A DNA stretch of 42,877 nucleotides from Desulforhabdus sp. TSK (GCF_022836495.1 NZ_BQXM01000042.1:1-42877), one strand, 5' to 3'. Numbered from the stretch's first letter, positions 27,801-35,717 are shown. Program-made: numbers and translations. The notes: a model not told the origin generated them from the letters alone.

Positions 27801-28214
27801 TTCAACGTCTACCAGTTCGCGCCACTGATCCTTTTCCTTACTTCGAGAGGCATTTCGGATGGTGAGTTTTCGTGCTTTCTCACGGAACAAGAGCCGTCCC
27901 AACCGAGTCCCGCCCCAGATTTTGAATCGGAACAACTCAAGTTGCTCAAGTCTGTAACAGATCCATCGATTCATCCATTTCTTTCATTGATTGAAGCAAA
28001 CGGGATTAGCCTCCCGGAACCGGGATTTGAATTGTGCGATGAGAAGGGGGCGGTAATCGCGACAGCAGAGCTGGGCTGGCCCCCTGTTAAGATTGCCTTT
28101 TTGCTTGCCGAAGAAATGGAATTCAAGCCCCTCTATACGGAAAGGGGATGGCAAGTCGCATCTGTCGCCGAAGTGGTTCTCGATCCGACGAGCACCGTTG
28201 AGATGTTTTCATAG
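21888..28214 (+). CDS. Giant SF2 helicase with DUF1998 and C-terminal nuclease-like domain, DruE-like
   Basis: 2108 residues. N-terminal helicase: Walker A ATGTGSGKTE (about 96-105), DELH in VVDELHTFDG (about 225-234), TSATLGG (about 264-270), and QRIGRAGRRDG (about 1041-1051), the two RecA lobes being split by a long insertion. At least four cysteine clusters (CRECG near 478, CGHC...CPVCG 538-565, CDTCG near 923, CNNC...CPKCG 1338-1360) suggest zinc ribbons. DUF1998 spans about 1480-1640, with GGTGYL and a C-terminal cysteine cluster (CSCQQNPEKDGCYRC). Residues about 1670-1800 resemble a Vsr/DUF559-type nuclease (KIDFVF...AVFTDGFSFH). Druantia DruE has the same size and helicase-DUF1998 order; in DISARM the halves are separate DrmA and DrmB. 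Probably the effector ATPase acting on phage DNA. Confidence 0.85.
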   Translation: MIPSVLSNQVQRGIEDFLKTTFPISNPFFEEIVDRLIDSREELFKGPYLSLKLPFRQGNTDTEFFQDIPLGVAPYLHQEKAFRRLSGEEAKSTLVATGTGSGKTECFLYPVLDYCYRHWGEPGIKAIIIYPMNALATDQAKRLARTIHGNPNLREKIRAGLFIGQKEENAAATMTADRVITNKDTLRLNPPDILLTNYKMLDYLLIRPRDFTLWQSNGPETLKYLVVDELHTFDGAQGTDLACLIRRLKERLKTPEKYLCCVGTSATLGGKESYKDLQEYSSEVFGEEFDGDSVVAESLLTPGELFKDSFITLIAVVPQEEAERLRPDSFSDFASYIQTQHELWLGERIENPTEEQWKIDLSEKLKQHAFFRNLLMILEKRSGIAPLPEIIAELDRVIPEFQGGTQEYKQNVLGSLLALISCARVKPADRLLPFLNVRLQLWARELRRIVAEVSPEPRLRFSDDLNDEQSRIHLPVVHCRECGAMGWAGTKREQDTSMNPDLQHFYLSFFHYSPTLTYLFPKDKRVVQLGQQEFGKWICGHCLHLSQGDQISACPVCGKKDRLILVLIVNTRIKKNETVQGTHNCPFCDSYDSLTIIGSRAASLTSVAISQIYSSTFNDDKKLLTFSDSVQDASHRAAFFSARTYRFNFRSALQKFIDQEPGELSLDQVPARFSEYWLKERGESDFISTFLAPDMAWSEDYESLVKSGKIPDGSTLLDDVLRRIDWEITSEYGFNCRIGRTLEKTDSSIGSIKIEKLKEASDSLLEQLQNELGCLRELDGRTLLRFLLGFITQLRTKGGVFHPALRSYVDNWGGYYSINIIPHMPNFGKHSRTPAFLTTKGGTRFDTLISKGRGRTWYEDWVAKNFCRLYPLVGMYSERIYELVIPALSKLGILEEVKIQGHAVWGINRSAVFVGRNVKQYRCDTCGHSVSATEDGSEWWRGCSCLRFECQGRYKEEPDTEDYYGKLYSTGDVQRIFAEEHTGLLERGTRELLEKRFINGENPWDPNLLSCTPTLEMGIDIGDLSSVILCSVPPSQSNYLQRIGRAGRRDGNSFAMTVANARPHDLYFYDQPQEMIAGRVEPPGCFLNAPAVLERQFTAFCFDRWIETGASGVALPYKLGQVLTNLNKKNNKSLFPFNLLDFSENNRTVLFERFVQIFQGSLTEESVENLRAFVEGAEGEQNLRYRILNGLNEIDKEKRALQDRVKKLNYRIKQKENDPVKDKNYESDLDDLRLEKAAINGIIRSIVEKDTFNFFTDEGLLPNYAFPQAGVILRSVIYRRKKNVDGPGKYQTKVFEYERPAVSAIHELAPANRFYAEGRKVTVDQINMATSEVEDWRFCNNCTYHELAVSGEEKPACPKCGSPLWADDGQKRRMIRMRQVIATTSDKESRNQDDSDDREPEFYNKHMLFDADEKFIEKAFKIDWEDFPFGFEYLDRATFREVNFGNKETVGENIDIAGHQVPKRGFAICRECGKVQGNGKKIEHAVTCKYKLRSSEKNVFDCLYMYREFTSEAIRILLPMTSFAGSEQKLHSFIAALFLGLKKVFRGSIDHLQTTVYDDPVAGTSHKRKYLVLYDVVPGGTGYLKQLIRTEKPLMNVFEAALEVLRSCSCQQNPEKDGCYRCLFAYRMSFDMADISRNTAIQVLTEIVKGKDALVETESLSKISVNALFDSELEARFVEAVRRVKFHDEPVSFKQDIVNGKPGWYLKINGNGYYIEPQVSVGPESGVLVPSKIDFVFHPERQKDSRPSIAVFTDGFSFHADGAALKNRVGKDLAQRMALVRSGKYLVFSLSWNDIENQFKPQQAYFTNFTQPNGPVLGKLLDAFDTTFGVKNLSDMHLATGFEMLIQFLAIPDFEMWRLYSLIHAMIHIDSKKLGTFDAIESVREILKKDAAWHEIQLSLEHDPNGSYCFGINQKNHEDNKPMLKMLVCIGKDDMQGRRFQKLEVTCRFHDDDEIALGPNFKAAWNGFIRLFNVYQFAPLILFLTSRGISDGEFSCFLTEQEPSQPSPAPDFESEQLKLLKSVTDPSIHPFLSLIEANGISLPEPGFELCDEKGAVIATAELGWPPVKIAFLLAEEMEFKPLYTERGWQVASVAEVVLDPTSTVEMFS

Positions 28215-28309
28215 ATCGAAACACTATGGGAGAAGTCTGGAGCAACACGACAACCCCATGTAGTCTGAAAAACAGGGGATGAGACCCTGAGTAGTGGACA
28301 GGAGAGGAT

Positions 28310-30439
28310 ATGCAACAAGGGATCAATGATATAAAGGTTGCCATTTCTTCGGACTTCTTGAAAGCCTTCTCCCTGATTCCTCACAAACAGCAGTCAAAGG
28401 TGAGGGAATTTGTGGAGAAGTTTCGGATGAACCCGGCTGCAGCTGCTATCAACTATGAAAAAATCCAGCAGTGTAAAGATCCAAATCTCCGGAGCGTCCG
28501 AATCGACAACACGTACCGTGGAATTGTCCTGAAACCCGAAATCGGTAATGTATTCCTGCTCCTGTGGGTGGATCATCATGACAAAGCCTATCAATGGGCT
28601 GAAAATAAGGTCTTCAGCATTCACCCAGAGACCGGAAGTCTTCAGGTGGTTGATATTCAACAGGTGGCGGCCCGTCATTCTATCGTCGGTGCTGCCGGGG
28701 AAGAGAGAGGCCTTTTCCATGACCTCAAGGACAAGCACCTCTTGCAGCTTGGCGTTCCTGATGCCTTTGTGCCACTCGTTCGCGGCATCATGAACGAAGA
28801 CGACCTTGACCAAAATGAGGCCGTCTTACCTCAAGAAGCATACGAAGCACTTTTTCTCTATGCCGCCGGTTATTCCTTTGAGGATGTTCTGAGGGAAGTG
28901 GAAAAGCACGGAGTCGAGAAAGAAGTCGATACCGGCGACTTCGTCAAAGCCCTTGAGAATCCCGATACGATGAGGCGTTTTCATGTCGTCGAGGACGCAC
29001 TGGAGCTTGCCGAAATCCTGAATGCTCCTTTAGAGCAATGGCGGGTTTTCCTCCATCCGTCTCAAAGAAAGATAGTCGAAAAGAACGCCAAAGGCCCGGT
29101 TCGTGTGCTGGGTGGTGCCGGAACCGGCAAGACCGTTTGCGCCATGCACAGAGCCAAGCACCTGGCTCAGAATGTTTTTAAAGCCGAAGGTGATCGGATT
29201 CTTTTCACGACTTTCACCAGAAATCTCGCCGCCGATATCCGTGAAAATCTAAGGAAGATCTGCCCGGTTGACGTTCTCAAGCGAATCGAAGTGGTGAACC
29301 TCGATGCATGGGTCACTCAATTTCTCAAGAAGAACGGCTACGAGCACACCATCGTCTACGAGGACGATACTAGGGATTGCTGGACCAATGCGCTCAATGT
29401 TGCACCTAAAAGCCTGGACCTCCCGGAGGCTTTCTACCGGGACGAGTGGGAGCAGATCATCCAGACTCAGGGGATCTCGTCTGGCGACGATTACATGAAA
29501 GCATCCAGACTCGGCCGAGGGAGGAAGCTCAATCGTGTCGAACGAAAAGCCATCTGGCCCGTCTTCGAAGAGTACCGGGCACAGCTCAATGAAAAGGGAT
29601 ACAAAGAAGCCATCGATGCTATTCGGGATGCTCGCGTGATCCTACAGAGCAAAGGCTCAGTACTCCCTTACAAAGCTGTCATTGTTGATGAAGGCCAGGA
29701 TATGGGTGCGGAAGCCTTCAAGCTGATCCGACAGATGATTCCTACCGATGGGAGCACGAACGATATCTTCATCGTGGGCGATGGCCATCAGAGGATCTAC
29801 AGGCACAAGGTGGTATTGGGACAATGTGGGATCAACATCAAGGGCCGCAGTCACAAACTGAAGATCAACTACCGAACCACTGATGAGACAAGAAAGTGGG
29901 CCGTCAAGCTTCTTGAGGGTCGGAAAATCGATGATCTGGATGCTGGTGTGGATGACCAGAAGGGATACAAGGCCCTGCTTCACGGCAGTCCTCCCCAGGT
30001 GGTGAACCTGCCATCCATGGCGGAGGAGACCGATTTCATTGTGAAGCATTTGAAACAGCTAGAATCGGAGGGCGTTCCGATCAATTCAGTTTGCCTGGTC
30101 TGCCGAATACACGGTCTGCTAGCGCAATACGAGGCAGCTTTACAATCTGCAGGGTTTACTACCTACCTCATCAAGAGGAGTGCGGCCGAAAACCGCAGTA
30201 CACCGGGACTTCGGCTAGCTACCATGCATCGAGTCAAAGGGCTCGAATTTGATCACCTCGTTATTGCGGGAGTCAATGAAGGGATCGTGCCCCTGCAAAT
30301 GGTTCTAGAGGGTCAGGACAATCCTTTGGCCGTCGAGCAGAACGAACTGAGAGAACGGGCTTTGCTCTATGTTTCTGCGACCAGGGCTAAGAAAAACGTG
30401 CTGGTTACGAGCTTTGGAAAGAAGAGCCGGTTCTTGTGA
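28310..30439 (+). CDS. UvrD/Rep-type helicase with an N-terminal RelE-like domain
   Basis: 709 residues. Residues 1-105 have a RelE/ParE-like pattern: KQQSKVREFVEKFRMNP, LRSVRIDNTYRGIVLK and VFLLLWVDHHDKAYQWA. The rest is an SF1A helicase: Walker A GGAGTGKTVC (about 266-275), VDEGQDMG (motif II), VGDGHQRIYR (III), INYRTT (IV), MHRVKGLEFDH (V) and YVSATRAKKN (VI). GGAGAGG precedes the ATG. Last gene of the operon, 95 bases after the giant helicase. The toxin-like domain could bind RNA or ribosomes, or be a structural reuse of the fold; its catalytic residues are not clearly conserved. It ends just before the convergent replication module. Confidence 0.85.
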   Translation: MQQGINDIKVAISSDFLKAFSLIPHKQQSKVREFVEKFRMNPAAAAINYEKIQQCKDPNLRSVRIDNTYRGIVLKPEIGNVFLLLWVDHHDKAYQWAENKVFSIHPETGSLQVVDIQQVAARHSIVGAAGEERGLFHDLKDKHLLQLGVPDAFVPLVRGIMNEDDLDQNEAVLPQEAYEALFLYAAGYSFEDVLREVEKHGVEKEVDTGDFVKALENPDTMRRFHVVEDALELAEILNAPLEQWRVFLHPSQRKIVEKNAKGPVRVLGGAGTGKTVCAMHRAKHLAQNVFKAEGDRILFTTFTRNLAADIRENLRKICPVDVLKRIEVVNLDAWVTQFLKKNGYEHTIVYEDDTRDCWTNALNVAPKSLDLPEAFYRDEWEQIIQTQGISSGDDYMKASRLGRGRKLNRVERKAIWPVFEEYRAQLNEKGYKEAIDAIRDARVILQSKGSVLPYKAVIVDEGQDMGAEAFKLIRQMIPTDGSTNDIFIVGDGHQRIYRHKVVLGQCGINIKGRSHKLKINYRTTDETRKWAVKLLEGRKIDDLDAGVDDQKGYKALLHGSPPQVVNLPSMAEETDFIVKHLKQLESEGVPINSVCLVCRIHGLLAQYEAALQSAGFTTYLIKRSAAENRSTPGLRLATMHRVKGLEFDHLVIAGVNEGIVPLQMVLEGQDNPLAVEQNELRERALLYVSATRAKKNVLVTSFGKKSRFL

Positions 30440-30510
30440 TTTTACTTCAGATATTTTGTTAAGCTCGGCAATAACGAGGATAAAGTGGAAATGTCGAATT
30501 CTTAAAGTCC

Positions 30511-30819
30511 TCACGAGTGCCCAGTTGTTTCCAAAATCATCTGCCGACTCATCCTAATGAGTTCGCGAACAAACTGCCTGGCCTCGATTGCCTCGCGGGA
30601 ATACCGCCCATGCTTGAAAGCGTTCTTGTTACCCTTGGGCGCCCCCGTGCTTTTTCCGCCGTGAAGACGGCAACGCCCGTTCTTCATCGCCGGATTCTTG
30701 CAGTTCCCACCGCTCCGGGTTTTCGCTCCACACTTTTTCGCCTTCTGGAAGGTCCAAAGTAACTCCGCCGGTTCTGTCTTCGATTCGCCCGGTACACGGG
30801 CTTGATCCATATTTTTCAT
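30511..30819 (-). CDS. HGG-motif protein (HGGxSTG family)
   Basis: 102 residues from the ATG at 30819, preceded by a G-rich ribosome site (GGGAGGGG). Key segment CGAKTRSGGNCKNPAMKNGR then CRLHGGKSTGAPKGNKNAF has three Cys and a His that likely bind zinc. Such proteins occur widely in phages and integrative elements beside the partner encoded next; function unknown. Ends 72 bases from the UvrD-like gene's end, convergent with the defence operon. Confidence 0.7.
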   Translation of the reverse strand: MKNMDQARVPGESKTEPAELLWTFQKAKKCGAKTRSGGNCKNPAMKNGRCRLHGGKSTGAPKGNKNAFKHGRYSREAIEARQFVRELIRMSRQMILETTGHS

Positions 30820-31462
30820 CTGTGCCCCCCTCCCTCTGGAGTTGATTGTGGCTGACAGTCCCAACTATTGCCTGTGCCCCACTGTGAATGTGAACATGCT
30901 CGACCCGGACGGTCTGCTCTGCCTTTTTCCTGTATTTCGTGAGGGCCTCCATCTGTAGGGTAAAGGTTCGAAGCAACCGGTTGCTGACGTTCTGCATTTC
31001 TCGAACTATAGCCAAATTTTGGTTGCTTAACGCCAGATTGAGAAACTTCATGGCCTGGTTATGCACAGCCACCATCTGTGAAGCAAGCATGCCCTCGATT
31101 TCATCCTTCGGGGCTATTCCAAGCATGCCGGCAGCAACAGCGTTCGCCATTTGCTCCATGTTTTCCTTGTCTGAAGTCCTGGCGCTGGCAAGAACAGACT
31201 GGTGTATCAGTAATTGGCCCAATGATGGATCGGTTGTTCCCGCTGTTTCGTAAATCTTGAGCCAAGTCTCATTGTTTTCGGGATCATCGATCAATGCCAA
31301 TGTGATTCCATCGTCATCATCCTTTTTCGCATCATATTTGAGGGGCTTTGGCGCCGTCTTACACTCGGAAATATATTTTTGAATTCTTTCGATCTCCGCT
31401 TCAGTGTATTCTGTCTTTTCTGTTTCTGTGGGCTGGTCTGATTGTCGCGTTTTGGTTTGCAT
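30629..31462 (-). CDS. Conserved element protein, partner of the HGG protein
   Basis: 277 residues, soluble. A helical middle (ASQMVAVHNQAMKFLNLALS; NVSNRLLRTFTLQMEALTKY) leads into a strand-rich segment EHVHIHSGAQAIVGTVSH. Proteins with this EHVHVHxGxQAIVG pattern are, as I recall, regularly encoded next to HGG proteins in proteobacterial elements; no function is established. Its last 60 codons overlap the HGG gene in another frame, so the true C-terminus may be shorter if a frameshift is present. Confidence 0.6.
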   Translation of the reverse strand: MQTKTRQSDQPTETEKTEYTEAEIERIQKYISECKTAPKPLKYDAKKDDDDGITLALIDDPENNETWLKIYETAGTTDPSLGQLLIHQSVLASARTSDKENMEQMANAVAAGMLGIAPKDEIEGMLASQMVAVHNQAMKFLNLALSNQNLAIVREMQNVSNRLLRTFTLQMEALTKYRKKAEQTVRVEHVHIHSGAQAIVGTVSHNQLQREGGTDEKYGSSPCTGRIEDRTGGVTLDLPEGEKVWSENPERWELQESGDEERALPSSRRKKHGGAQG

Positions 31463-31621
31463 GTTATCTCACTCTCCTCAACAACCCGTATGGCAATTCT
31501 GACGCGAAAATGAACCCTAACCAGTTCTGCACCGTCGCTCAGCCCCACAGGGGAGCATCCCGCCATCTTTTCAGGATTTGGATTGCTCAAAATGCTGAAA
31601 CGGCTGGGCAACTCCAATTAG

Positions 31622-33046
31622 TTAAAAACTCACAGCTTTGTGGGCTTGTCCTCGCAAAGAATGAAATGCACATCCGTTTTGTGCTCGGTTTTGAAACCGA
31701 CATTGCTTGGCTGAAACATTTCGGCAGACTCCATGCGGGGAAGCAGGAAAAGACTCGATCCAGTGCAGACAGGTTTCACAAAAAAGTTGAGGGCACTTTT
31801 CCCCAACCAGAGAAATGACCTCATTCCCGTGCTCCTCAATGCTCTCCTCGATGCTATACGCATCCGGGTCGGATCGATCAGGAGCAGCAAGATTCTTCCT
31901 TTCACCTTCGATTTGTGTATCCTCTCGAATCCTTGTTTCAGGCTGGTAATTTGGTTCACTTGGTTCGATATCCGCCAGTACTGCAAAGGCTTCAGCAGGA
32001 TCATCCTGAGGCATCTCGCTCAAACCAGCCTTGATCCATAACCGGACATCGACGCCGACTTTCCACATTTCACCAGGGTCTTTTCCACGAACTGGCGGCC
32101 AGCGCCTTGCTTTGCTGAAATGCTTTCTCCACCAATGCCAAGCCTCATTGGCTCCGGCATCGTCGACATCCAATGCGACAAGTATGTCCTGAACGCCTTC
32201 AAGTACATTCGAAGCTTCCTCATCGGGTCTGGCTTGCGCCGATCCAAGCGCCATAACGGTCACAAGGTCTTTTGCTTCCTGCCAGATCAGCAGAGCGTCA
32301 AGATCACTTTCCACCACCACAACGACTTTTCCTTTGCCACCAGGTATCACGAGCGCCCCCTTGTTTGAACCTGGAAGGTCTGAATAGCGCGAACCATTGT
32401 ATGGAACTGCACGGCGTGTTCTCAGTCGCAGTATTTTGCCATTCTGGAGTTTGGGAATAACAAGGCCGGTAGGCAGAACGAGTTTTTTCGGGCGATCATT
32501 TTCTTTCAACTTGGTGGGCAACCCCCACACTTCCCGTTTCGGGTACCAGTCTTGTGGATTCCAGCCTAAACGGAATGTTTTTATAGTCTCATCAATGAGT
32601 CCCCTCTGTTCTTTCAACCACCCTAAAGATTCCGTCCCAACATCAGACCAGAGATTGGTTTCAGCATATAAAACAAAAGATTCAGCTTTGTTTTGCCATA
32701 ATGCTGGAGGGTTCGATATCGGCCGCGGTTTCCGCTGCCCGCCGTTTCTATTGTTTTTATAGAGGTTGGCGCCGGGCACAATCTTGCATCCATCATTGAC
32801 CATGCCAAGTCTCTTACATGCGTCCCGAAAGGATAGCCCATGGAACTCCCGCAGATATTGAATGAGGTCACCACTCTTACCACAGCGGCGGCACCACCAC
32901 TTCCCCCCCTGGCCTTGCTCCGGCCAGGAACGAAAGCGGTCCTTGCCACCACAACCAGGACAGGGGGAAGAATACTCGCCGCCATTGGTGTTTGAGACAT
33001 TTTTTACTGTTATTCCATCAAGTTGTAATTGATAAAGGATATTCAT
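31622..33046 (-). CDS. DNA primase with CHC2 zinc finger and Toprim domain
   Basis: 474 residues from the ATG at 33046; the open frame extends to 33100 but that part lies in the repeat region below. CPGCGGKDRFRSWPE...WWCRRCGKSGD (about residues 28-62) is the CHC2-type zinc site. Toprim: Glu in VVVVESDLDALL and Asp pair in LVALDVDDAG. The C-terminus holds an additional cysteine cluster (CPQLFCETC onward). With the D5 helicase upstream it forms the two-gene primase-helicase of P4-like satellites and would initiate element replication. The 160 bases before the next gene downstream hold no other gene. Confidence 0.85.
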   Translation of the reverse strand: MNILYQLQLDGITVKNVSNTNGGEYSSPCPGCGGKDRFRSWPEQGQGGKWWCRRCGKSGDLIQYLREFHGLSFRDACKRLGMVNDGCKIVPGANLYKNNRNGGQRKPRPISNPPALWQNKAESFVLYAETNLWSDVGTESLGWLKEQRGLIDETIKTFRLGWNPQDWYPKREVWGLPTKLKENDRPKKLVLPTGLVIPKLQNGKILRLRTRRAVPYNGSRYSDLPGSNKGALVIPGGKGKVVVVVESDLDALLIWQEAKDLVTVMALGSAQARPDEEASNVLEGVQDILVALDVDDAGANEAWHWWRKHFSKARRWPPVRGKDPGEMWKVGVDVRLWIKAGLSEMPQDDPAEAFAVLADIEPSEPNYQPETRIREDTQIEGERKNLAAPDRSDPDAYSIEESIEEHGNEVISLVGEKCPQLFCETCLHWIESFPASPHGVCRNVSAKQCRFQNRAQNGCAFHSLRGQAHKAVSF

Positions 33047-33073
33047 TTCCTCAGCACTCGTCGTCTTGTTTGG

Positions 33074-33205
33074 GTGACGGGAGTGACACGAGTGACGCAT
33101 ATTCCCACATTTTTCTGTATTGGTTTTCTCTCACTCTCTTTTGAATATACAGAGCAGGAAAACTCATCAGGGGTAATGTCGAAACACGCGTCACTCGTGT
33201 CACTC
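33074..33205. repeat. Iterated GTGAC repeats and 18-bp inverted repeat: putative replication origin
   Basis: GTGAC occurs at 33074, 33083 and 33092, a strict 9-base period. GAGTGACACGAGTGACGC (33081-33098) is perfectly inverted at 33188-33205, with an 89-base AT-rich spacer. The region lies between the primase and D5 helicase genes, where satellite origins are often found. It could also be an operator. Confidence 0.55.
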
Positions 33206-33215
33206 ACAGCACCTA

Positions 33216-34919
33216 TTATTTTAAAGCAATGCCCGCGATCATGCGTGTACCTAAGGTTCCCCTGGTGAGTTCTGCCCCCAGGCGCACCAACCGAGTAGTG
33301 AAGTTCTTCCTGTTCAGAAGTTTTTTAACCCCCGCATCACTTGCCCATCTCTCGTATCTGGAATAGATCTGCTGAGACGCAACCTGCAGGCCCGATCTAA
33401 TTTCGCAATTCTCCTCTACAAATTGGGCCACCTGATCACAGTCGAGTCGCCATTCTTTTTTCGCTTCTTCTGACGACGGCTTCCGGGTAAATTCCCCCCG
33501 CAGGAATACTTCACCAATGGCCTGGAGCGCGAGATTGAGGATTCCGGGCAGTTCAAGTTTCAGTTTTGACTTGAGATGCCTATCCTGCTCCGGTTCACTG
33601 AACTTACCGTTGAAGGTGATGATGATTGCCCGCCTAAAAAGGGCGTCTGAAAAATCCCTCGTGTGTGGCATGTGGTTGGTTCCGAAGATGCAGGTACAAA
33701 ATGGTGTAAAATCGAAAGGCGGCTTATGTTTGTGCTCGGCCGTGGTCAACTCCCCGGAAACGATTGCTTTAAGCTGTGCATCCGCGATTTCGTGTCCTTC
33801 TGCGATTTCCGTGACCAGATTTACGAGTTTCCCGTGAAGATGCGCTCGCTGAAAACGGTTTTCGAACTGACTGGGCTGTACTGCAGAGACATGTCTACCC
33901 CCCACCAGCGCTGCGATAGTTTCCATAAGAACGGACTTGCCGTTCGCGCCAGGGCCGATGAGGAGGAAGAATTTTTCGTATTCGCAAGATGACAATAGAC
34001 AGTATCCTATCATCTCACAAATCAATCTCGCCTTGAGCACCCGGTCAGCGTCTTTGATAAAGACTTCCCGAAGAAACTGCTCAAACCGAGGAGCCTTGGC
34101 TAATGGATCATAACGTATTGGTAATTGAGTGGTTCTATAATGATCGCGACGATGCGACTGCAATTCCCAGTTTTTTCCATTCCAATGGATTTCGCCGTTC
34201 AAAACGTTTATAGCATTCTTGGCGGCATCGAATTCATGGCCTGCCCGAAATACCTCTGTTTTCGTCAAGTCTAGGATCGAATCGACTTTATTTCGAGTCA
34301 GTTCAAGACTTGTTGCCAATTCATGAATTCTCTTCTTCATCTGACGGGGGTCCAGGAGTTTCCAAATCCCGGATTCATCCCACAGCCAGGTGCCGTATGG
34401 AGTATCGATGATATTCTGAGCACCGTAAGATTCGACAACCGCGCGGGCAACGGGAAGATGGTCATCCTCACTGCTTACTGCCATTTCTATGAGTTGATTG
34501 ATCTTCTTGGCGTCTTCAACAAGGGATGCAACGGAAACGCCGGCTTTTTTCGCGATCGATTTTCTAAGACTCAGGACATGGGTATCTGGCAGACCACTCT
34601 GAGTCACGTCCCGGGCAATAGTTCCTGTCAGCTCTTCGAAATCGGAAGTACCTTCTATCCGTTCGATCAATTCAGACCGCTTAAACTTGGGCTTTGAGTC
34701 CTTCGTGGCAAGTTCTTCAAATGGGGCGAATTTCGTTTGCTCCATCTCTATGATTTTAGCTGCTTCCACCCGGATCGCTGTCATCCTGTCAGGATCATCA
34801 GGTGCGATAGCTTTCTCGGCACAATTCGGATCTTTGAGAGAACAATCGAGAGGGGTTTCCAGATTGCCTATGCTGTCGCTACTGCTGTCCTGACTCAATT
34901 GGGAGTTGTTCATGTCCAT
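33216..34919 (-). CDS. D5/P4-type SF3 replicative helicase
   Basis: 567 residues. C-terminal SF3 domain: Walker A GPGANGKSVLMET (about 318-330), Walker B-like LVTEIAEGHEI, motif C CIFGTNHMPHTRD, with an arginine in DALFRRAIII. The D5_N domain precedes it (NAINVLNGEIHWNGKNWEL; RFEQFLREVF). The first 60 residues are acidic and low-complexity. There is no clear ribosome site; an ATG two codons later is possible. Unwinds the origin for the primase encoded downstream. Its own start is 10 bases after the AlpA-like gene, so the three form an operon. Confidence 0.9.
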   Translation of the reverse strand: MDMNNSQLSQDSSSDSIGNLETPLDCSLKDPNCAEKAIAPDDPDRMTAIRVEAAKIIEMEQTKFAPFEELATKDSKPKFKRSELIERIEGTSDFEELTGTIARDVTQSGLPDTHVLSLRKSIAKKAGVSVASLVEDAKKINQLIEMAVSSEDDHLPVARAVVESYGAQNIIDTPYGTWLWDESGIWKLLDPRQMKKRIHELATSLELTRNKVDSILDLTKTEVFRAGHEFDAAKNAINVLNGEIHWNGKNWELQSHRRDHYRTTQLPIRYDPLAKAPRFEQFLREVFIKDADRVLKARLICEMIGYCLLSSCEYEKFFLLIGPGANGKSVLMETIAALVGGRHVSAVQPSQFENRFQRAHLHGKLVNLVTEIAEGHEIADAQLKAIVSGELTTAEHKHKPPFDFTPFCTCIFGTNHMPHTRDFSDALFRRAIIITFNGKFSEPEQDRHLKSKLKLELPGILNLALQAIGEVFLRGEFTRKPSSEEAKKEWRLDCDQVAQFVEENCEIRSGLQVASQQIYSRYERWASDAGVKKLLNRKNFTTRLVRLGAELTRGTLGTRMIAGIALK

Positions 34920-34929
34920 GCACCCGCGC

Positions 34930-35160
34930 TCACTCAGACAATCGATTCAACAGCCAAGCGATCAATTCGTCTCTGTCGTATGCGGCTAGCCGACCAAATT
35001 TTAGAAGAGTTGGTCCCTCGCCCTTGGAGTCCAGGTTCGCCATCGTGCGAGGATGCAAAAGCCCCCCGCTGAAACGGTCCACATCGAGTCGCGCGACAAG
35101 GGGACTTGGCCAGGAACATTTCAATTTTTCAATGAGTTCCTCAATATTTGTTTTGGGCAT
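34930..35160 (-). CDS. AlpA-like DNA-binding regulator / excisionase
   Basis: 76 residues with a strong ribosome site (AAAGGAGG). The pattern VARLDVDRFSGGLLHPRTMA, LDSKGEGP and FGRLAAYDRDELIAWLLNR is that of small winged-helix excisionases (AlpA/MerR-like), though the first helix is divergent. First gene of the replication operon; likely regulates excision and expression of element B. Confidence 0.7.
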   Translation of the reverse strand: MPKTNIEELIEKLKCSWPSPLVARLDVDRFSGGLLHPRTMANLDSKGEGPTLLKFGRLAAYDRDELIAWLLNRLSE

Positions 35161-35714
35161 AAAACCTCCTTTGTTTTAGATGCATCACGAATGTGCACCA
35201 ACGGTAACTCGGGAAGGTTATTTGCGAAAGATCGCCACTAGGCTACAAACGGGGGGTGTTTAGGCTAAGCGAAGGGGGTAGGACAAGAAAAGTTCATGGT
35301 TGGGATATGGCGCGCCCTGCGACCCATGAGGATCGGATTCCTCGCTGCGATTATGCCCACAGTTTTGCAGGAGAGGGATAGAAGACTTTACTGTTGAGAT
35401 CCCCAGGTTCTTTGAAATTCGGCATCTCGCAGGCAACGTCTTTCAGCAGCGAGATGCAAAATGCATTCTTCGGCACTTGATGTCTACCAAGGCAATAAAT
35501 TCAACATATTGATATCATATCTATTATGGCTATCTTTCAGATCAGTTTCCACATTCTGGCAAGAAGTGTGGAATATCCATGAAGGCTCTTAAACCTATTC
35601 TGGATCGTCACAAAAGAAGCTTCAAGACTCGCCTCAGAATGTCTTCGCCTATTCCTAAATTCTTGACTAAATTTAGCGAACGGATAGGATACAAATTTCA
35701 AATGAGGGAAACTG
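35161..35714. other. Intergenic region between divergent operons
   Basis: 554 bases without a convincing gene. It must hold promoters for the AlpA-primase operon (minus) and the STAND gene (plus). The stretch 35490-35530 is AT-rich with TTGATATCAT palindromic character; no exact promoter consensus is evident. Confidence 0.3.
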
Positions 35715-35717
35715 GTG

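Noticed and set aside
13303-28214. Labelling the operon canonical DISARM
   Set aside because: No separate DrmA/DrmB pair and no PLD protein DrmC; the giant protein matches Druantia DruE layout better.
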